Below the pieces are notes generated by a model. The model was not told the DNA's origin, did no database searches, and saw nothing but the letters and a program-made list of their open reading frames with translations. From Niveispirillum sp. (GTDB lineage: Bacteria; Pseudomonadota; Alphaproteobacteria; Azospirillales; Azospirillaceae): a stretch of DNA of 7,633 nt. Shown here piece by piece: positions 6,235 through 7,633 of the stretch. The position numbers and the translations under genes were made by a program. Each line of letters begins with the position of its first letter. Within the stretch, counting starts at the first letter, position 1. Location of the stretch: positions 1-7,633 of the forward strand of contig JAEMSB010000211.1 of assembly GCA_016463045.1 (NCBI GenBank), read 5' to 3'.

Positions 6235-6314
6235 CGCGGGTTTTTCCGCCTCAACCACCGCAGATTCATTTTGTACAGCGTGGCGACGTTGTTTCGCCGC
6301 GATGGGGATGATTT

Positions 6315-6572
6315 ATGATGACGAACCAGGCATTCAGCATTGAAACCAGCCGGCATCAGGCCGGTCTTGCCGTGGCCGATGGCCAGGGTTTCCGCTTCTT
6401 TTCCGCCCATCCGCTGTTCAGCAGCCTGGATGGACGGCATTTCAACAGCGTGGCCGCCGTGGAAAAGGCCGCCCGCCGCCGTGAGAATGAGGCCCGCCAT
6501 GTCGGGCGGCGCCAGGACAGCCGGGGACAGGTTTTCCGGTCCTGGGGTGTGAAGGCCGACGCGGTGGCGTAA
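6315..6572 (+). CDS. Small hypothetical protein (85 aa), downstream of the SAM-II riboswitch
   Basis: An 85-residue cytoplasmic protein without a recognised domain. The first half (AFSIETSRHQAGLAVADGQGFRFFSAHPLFSSLDGRHFNS) reads like a compact beta-rich unit: GFRFFSA, an FSSLDGR turn, then FNS and an Ala/Arg helix (VAAVEKAARRRENEARH). The tail is basic. Short alphaproteobacterial proteins with this G-F-R-F-x-S/A...LDGR layout are familiar to me as uncharacterised proteins, but no function is known to me. GGGGA (6304-6308) precedes ATG 6315 at six bases; ATG 6318 is also possible. A hairpin with an eight-pair stem (6279-6286 with 6294-6301) sits just before that site. It is the only sizeable plus-strand frame after the riboswitch and so is the best candidate for the controlled gene, about 200 bases from the aptamer. 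It converges on trmJ. Confidence 0.6.
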   Translation: MMTNQAFSIETSRHQAGLAVADGQGFRFFSAHPLFSSLDGRHFNSVAAVEKAARRRENEARHVGRRQDSRGQVFRSWGVKADAVA

Positions 6573-6605
6573 GGAGAGGGTGAGGGAGCGACCTCTGCCC
6601 CCTTA
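6570..6605. terminator. Possible shared hairpin between convergent 3' ends
   Basis: TAAGG 6570-6574 with CCTTA 6601-6605 and AGAGG 6575-6579 with CCTCT 6592-6596 can pair, with a five-base bulge on one side. The stem includes the stop codons of both convergent genes. There is no T-run, so intrinsic termination is uncertain. Confidence 0.3.
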
Positions 6606-7394
6606 CTCCTCCACCTTCCGCTGCTTCTTGCGGCCCGTCAGCGCCGCGATGACGCCGTGGAAGGTACGGACCTCTTGCTCGGTCATGCCGCAGCGCTGCA
6701 ACGTGTTGCGGACATTGCGGATCATGGAGGGGCGCTTGTCGGGGTGGGTGTAGAAACCGGACTGTTCCAACTCCCCTTCCAGATGGTCGAACAGGTTCTG
6801 CAACTCGGCCTTGGTGGCGGGTTCGGACTGTCCGGTATGAAGATACCGGTCCTCCACCTCCACGCCTGTCATCCACCATTCATAGGCGATCAGCAGCACG
6901 GCCTGCCCCAGGTTGAGGGACGAGAAGCCGGGGTTCAGCGGCACGGAGATCAGCGTGTCGGACAGGGTGATGTCGTCATTGACCAGACCTGTGCGTTCTG
7001 GCCCGAACATCAGCCCGACCTTGCGCCCTGCCGACCAATGGCCGCGCATCTCGTTCGCCGCCTCACGCGGGGTGACGACCGGTTTCACCAGATCGCGCAC
7101 GCGGGCGGCGGTAGAAAAGACCTTGTGCAGGTCAGCGATGGCGGCTTCGGTGCTGTCGAACACGCGCACCCGGTCCAGTACCAGAGTGGCGCCGGCTGAT
7201 GCCGACACGGCCTTTTCATTGGGCCAGCCGTCGCGGGGGCTGACAAGGCGCAGGTCGGTCAGGCCGCAATTCAGCATGGCGCGGGCGCAGGCACCAATAT
7301 TCTCCCCCATCTGGGGATGGATCAGAATGACAGCGGGGCCGTCCCCGTCCGCCTGCATCTTGGCCAGTTCGCGCTTGTTTGTCCCGCTTGACAT
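6603..7394 (-). CDS. trmJ: tRNA (cytidine/uridine-2'-O-)-methyltransferase TrmJ family
   Basis: A 263-residue SPOUT-class RNA methyltransferase that by family uses SAM to 2'-O-methylate position 32 of certain tRNAs in the cytoplasm. The three family motifs are intact: motif 1 HPQMGENIGACARAM (26-40, with Asn32 and Arg38), motif 2 LMFGPERTGL (128-137, with Glu133) and motif 3 VPLNPGFSSLNLGQAV (151-166), which forms the knotted SAM pocket. A C-terminal helical extension ending in a basic KKQRK stretch is usual for TrmJ. ATG 7394 was chosen because the long upstream frame (to 7481) would overlap the end of the preceding gene. Its ribosome binding site is weak (AGG about ten bases ahead), so coupling to cimA translation is possible. 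The gap to cimA is 38 bases and contains a stable hairpin. A related TrmH-family target site cannot be excluded. Confidence 0.88.
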   Translation of the reverse strand: MSSGTNKRELAKMQADGDGPAVILIHPQMGENIGACARAMLNCGLTDLRLVSPRDGWPNEKAVSASAGATLVLDRVRVFDSTEAAIADLHKVFSTAARVRDLVKPVVTPREAANEMRGHWSAGRKVGLMFGPERTGLVNDDITLSDTLISVPLNPGFSSLNLGQAVLLIAYEWWMTGVEVEDRYLHTGQSEPATKAELQNLFDHLEGELEQSGFYTHPDKRPSMIRNVRNTLQRCGMTEQEVRTFHGVIAALTGRKKQRKVEE

Positions 7395-7416
7395 CACACT
7401 GATACCTGATTGCCCA

Positions 7417-7445
7417 TCAAGCGGCCTGGATATCAGGCCGCCTTG
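7417..7445 (-). other. Stable hairpin at the cimA 3' end, before trmJ
   Basis: CAAG+CGGCCTG (7418-7428) pairs with CAGGCCG+CTTG (7434-7445, one bulged C), an 11-pair stem with a GATAT loop. It includes the cimA stop codon (7433-7435). No U-run follows on the minus strand, so partial termination, processing or 3'-end protection are all possible rather than clean intrinsic termination. Confidence 0.5.
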
Positions 7446-7633
7446 GTGCTGTCGATAGCGGCACCGGACCGATAAAGGCAATAGGTGATGCTGTCGGAAA
7501 GCGCGTTGAAGCTGGCGTCGATGACATTGGCCGACACGCCGACGGTGGCCCAGCGATGGCCGTGCCGGTCCGCCGTTTCAATCATCACGCGGGTGACGGC
7601 CTTCGACCCATCCTGCGCGTTCAGGATGCGTAC
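7433..7633 (-). CDS. cimA: Citramalate synthase, C-terminal end (5' part outside window)
   Basis: The minus-strand frame entering at the right edge codes for 66 residues and stops at TGA (7435-7433). It matches the C-terminal regulatory (LeuA-dimer type) domain of the citramalate/2-isopropylmalate synthase family: VRILNAQDGSKAVTRVMIET, then WATVGVSANVIDASFNALSDSI and a short tail. The W-x-TVGVS-N-IDAS-AL-DSI sequence is characteristic of CimA-type enzymes, which condense pyruvate and acetyl-CoA to (R)-citramalate in the threonine-independent route to isoleucine. The TIM-barrel catalytic domain lies outside the window, so activity cannot be checked, and LeuA or a homocitrate-synthase relative remains possible. 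trmJ follows on the same strand after 38 bases. Confidence 0.8.
   Translation of the reverse strand, partial: VRILNAQDGSKAVTRVMIETADRHGHRWATVGVSANVIDASFNALSDSITYCLYRSGAAIDSTKAA

Noticed and set aside
5962..6258. Minus-strand frame of 98 codons through the riboswitch region
   Set aside because: It covers the AT-rich control region and the aptamer on the opposite strand, has no ribosome binding site or family-like features.
6131..6343. GTG-start frame with GAAGG six bases upstream, right behind the SAM-II aptamer
   Set aside because: The spacing is attractive, but the translation looks like no natural protein, it overlaps the 22-codon ORF with its much better site, and it runs into the 85-aa gene. 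It remains a weak alternative only.

Overview
The window looks like high-GC chromosomal DNA from an alphaproteobacterium, most likely a member of the Rhodospirillales (Azospirillum/Niveispirillum-like). This rests on general protein character, the GC-rich codon use and an apparent SAM-II (SAM_alpha) riboswitch, a class found mainly in Alphaproteobacteria. No taxonomic search could be run. Most of the window is ordinary core and metabolic sequence, with no insertion sequence, CRISPR array, tRNA or rRNA.

Layout, left to right. (1) The C-terminal tail of a UvrD/PcrA helicase (+, 1-246) meets tail to tail a Tat-exported alpha/beta-hydrolase esterase (-, 243-1202); both stop codons use the same TTAA. 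(2) The esterase is divergent from a plus-strand pair: a hemerythrin-like HHE protein (1359-1772) and a YffB/Spx-type ArsC-family reductase (1815-2165). A 27-bp perfect dyad lies over the predicted esterase promoter. (3) A REP-like 38-bp palindrome (2190-2227) separates the reductase from an unrecognised, acidic, Thr/Asp-rich repeat protein (-, 2262-3077). (4) A NitT/TauT-family ABC importer follows on the minus strand: substrate-binding protein (4815-5831), permease (3922-4680) and ATPase (3167-3925, ATGA overlap). The binding protein and permease are separated by a heavily structured spacer. (5) A gene-poor stretch (5832-6165) carries the importer's control region and, on the plus strand, a SAM-II riboswitch (about 6062-6115) followed by switchable hairpins, a 22-codon ORF with a very strong ribosome binding site (6166-6234) and a small hypothetical gene (6315-6572). 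(6) On the minus strand, trmJ (6603-7394) lies just downstream of the 3' end of a citramalate synthase gene, cimA (7433-7633, cut by the window edge).

The most interesting part is 5994-6572. A riboswitch class known for controlling methionine-biosynthesis genes here precedes two tiny unrecognised ORFs, back to back with a sulfonate/nitrate/taurine-type importer. This suggests a sulfur or SAM-responsive locus whose output gene is not a known met gene. The aptamer match rests on motif layout read by eye (P1, conserved UUGC and GCUAAA elements, pseudoknot pairing) and should be confirmed with a covariance model.
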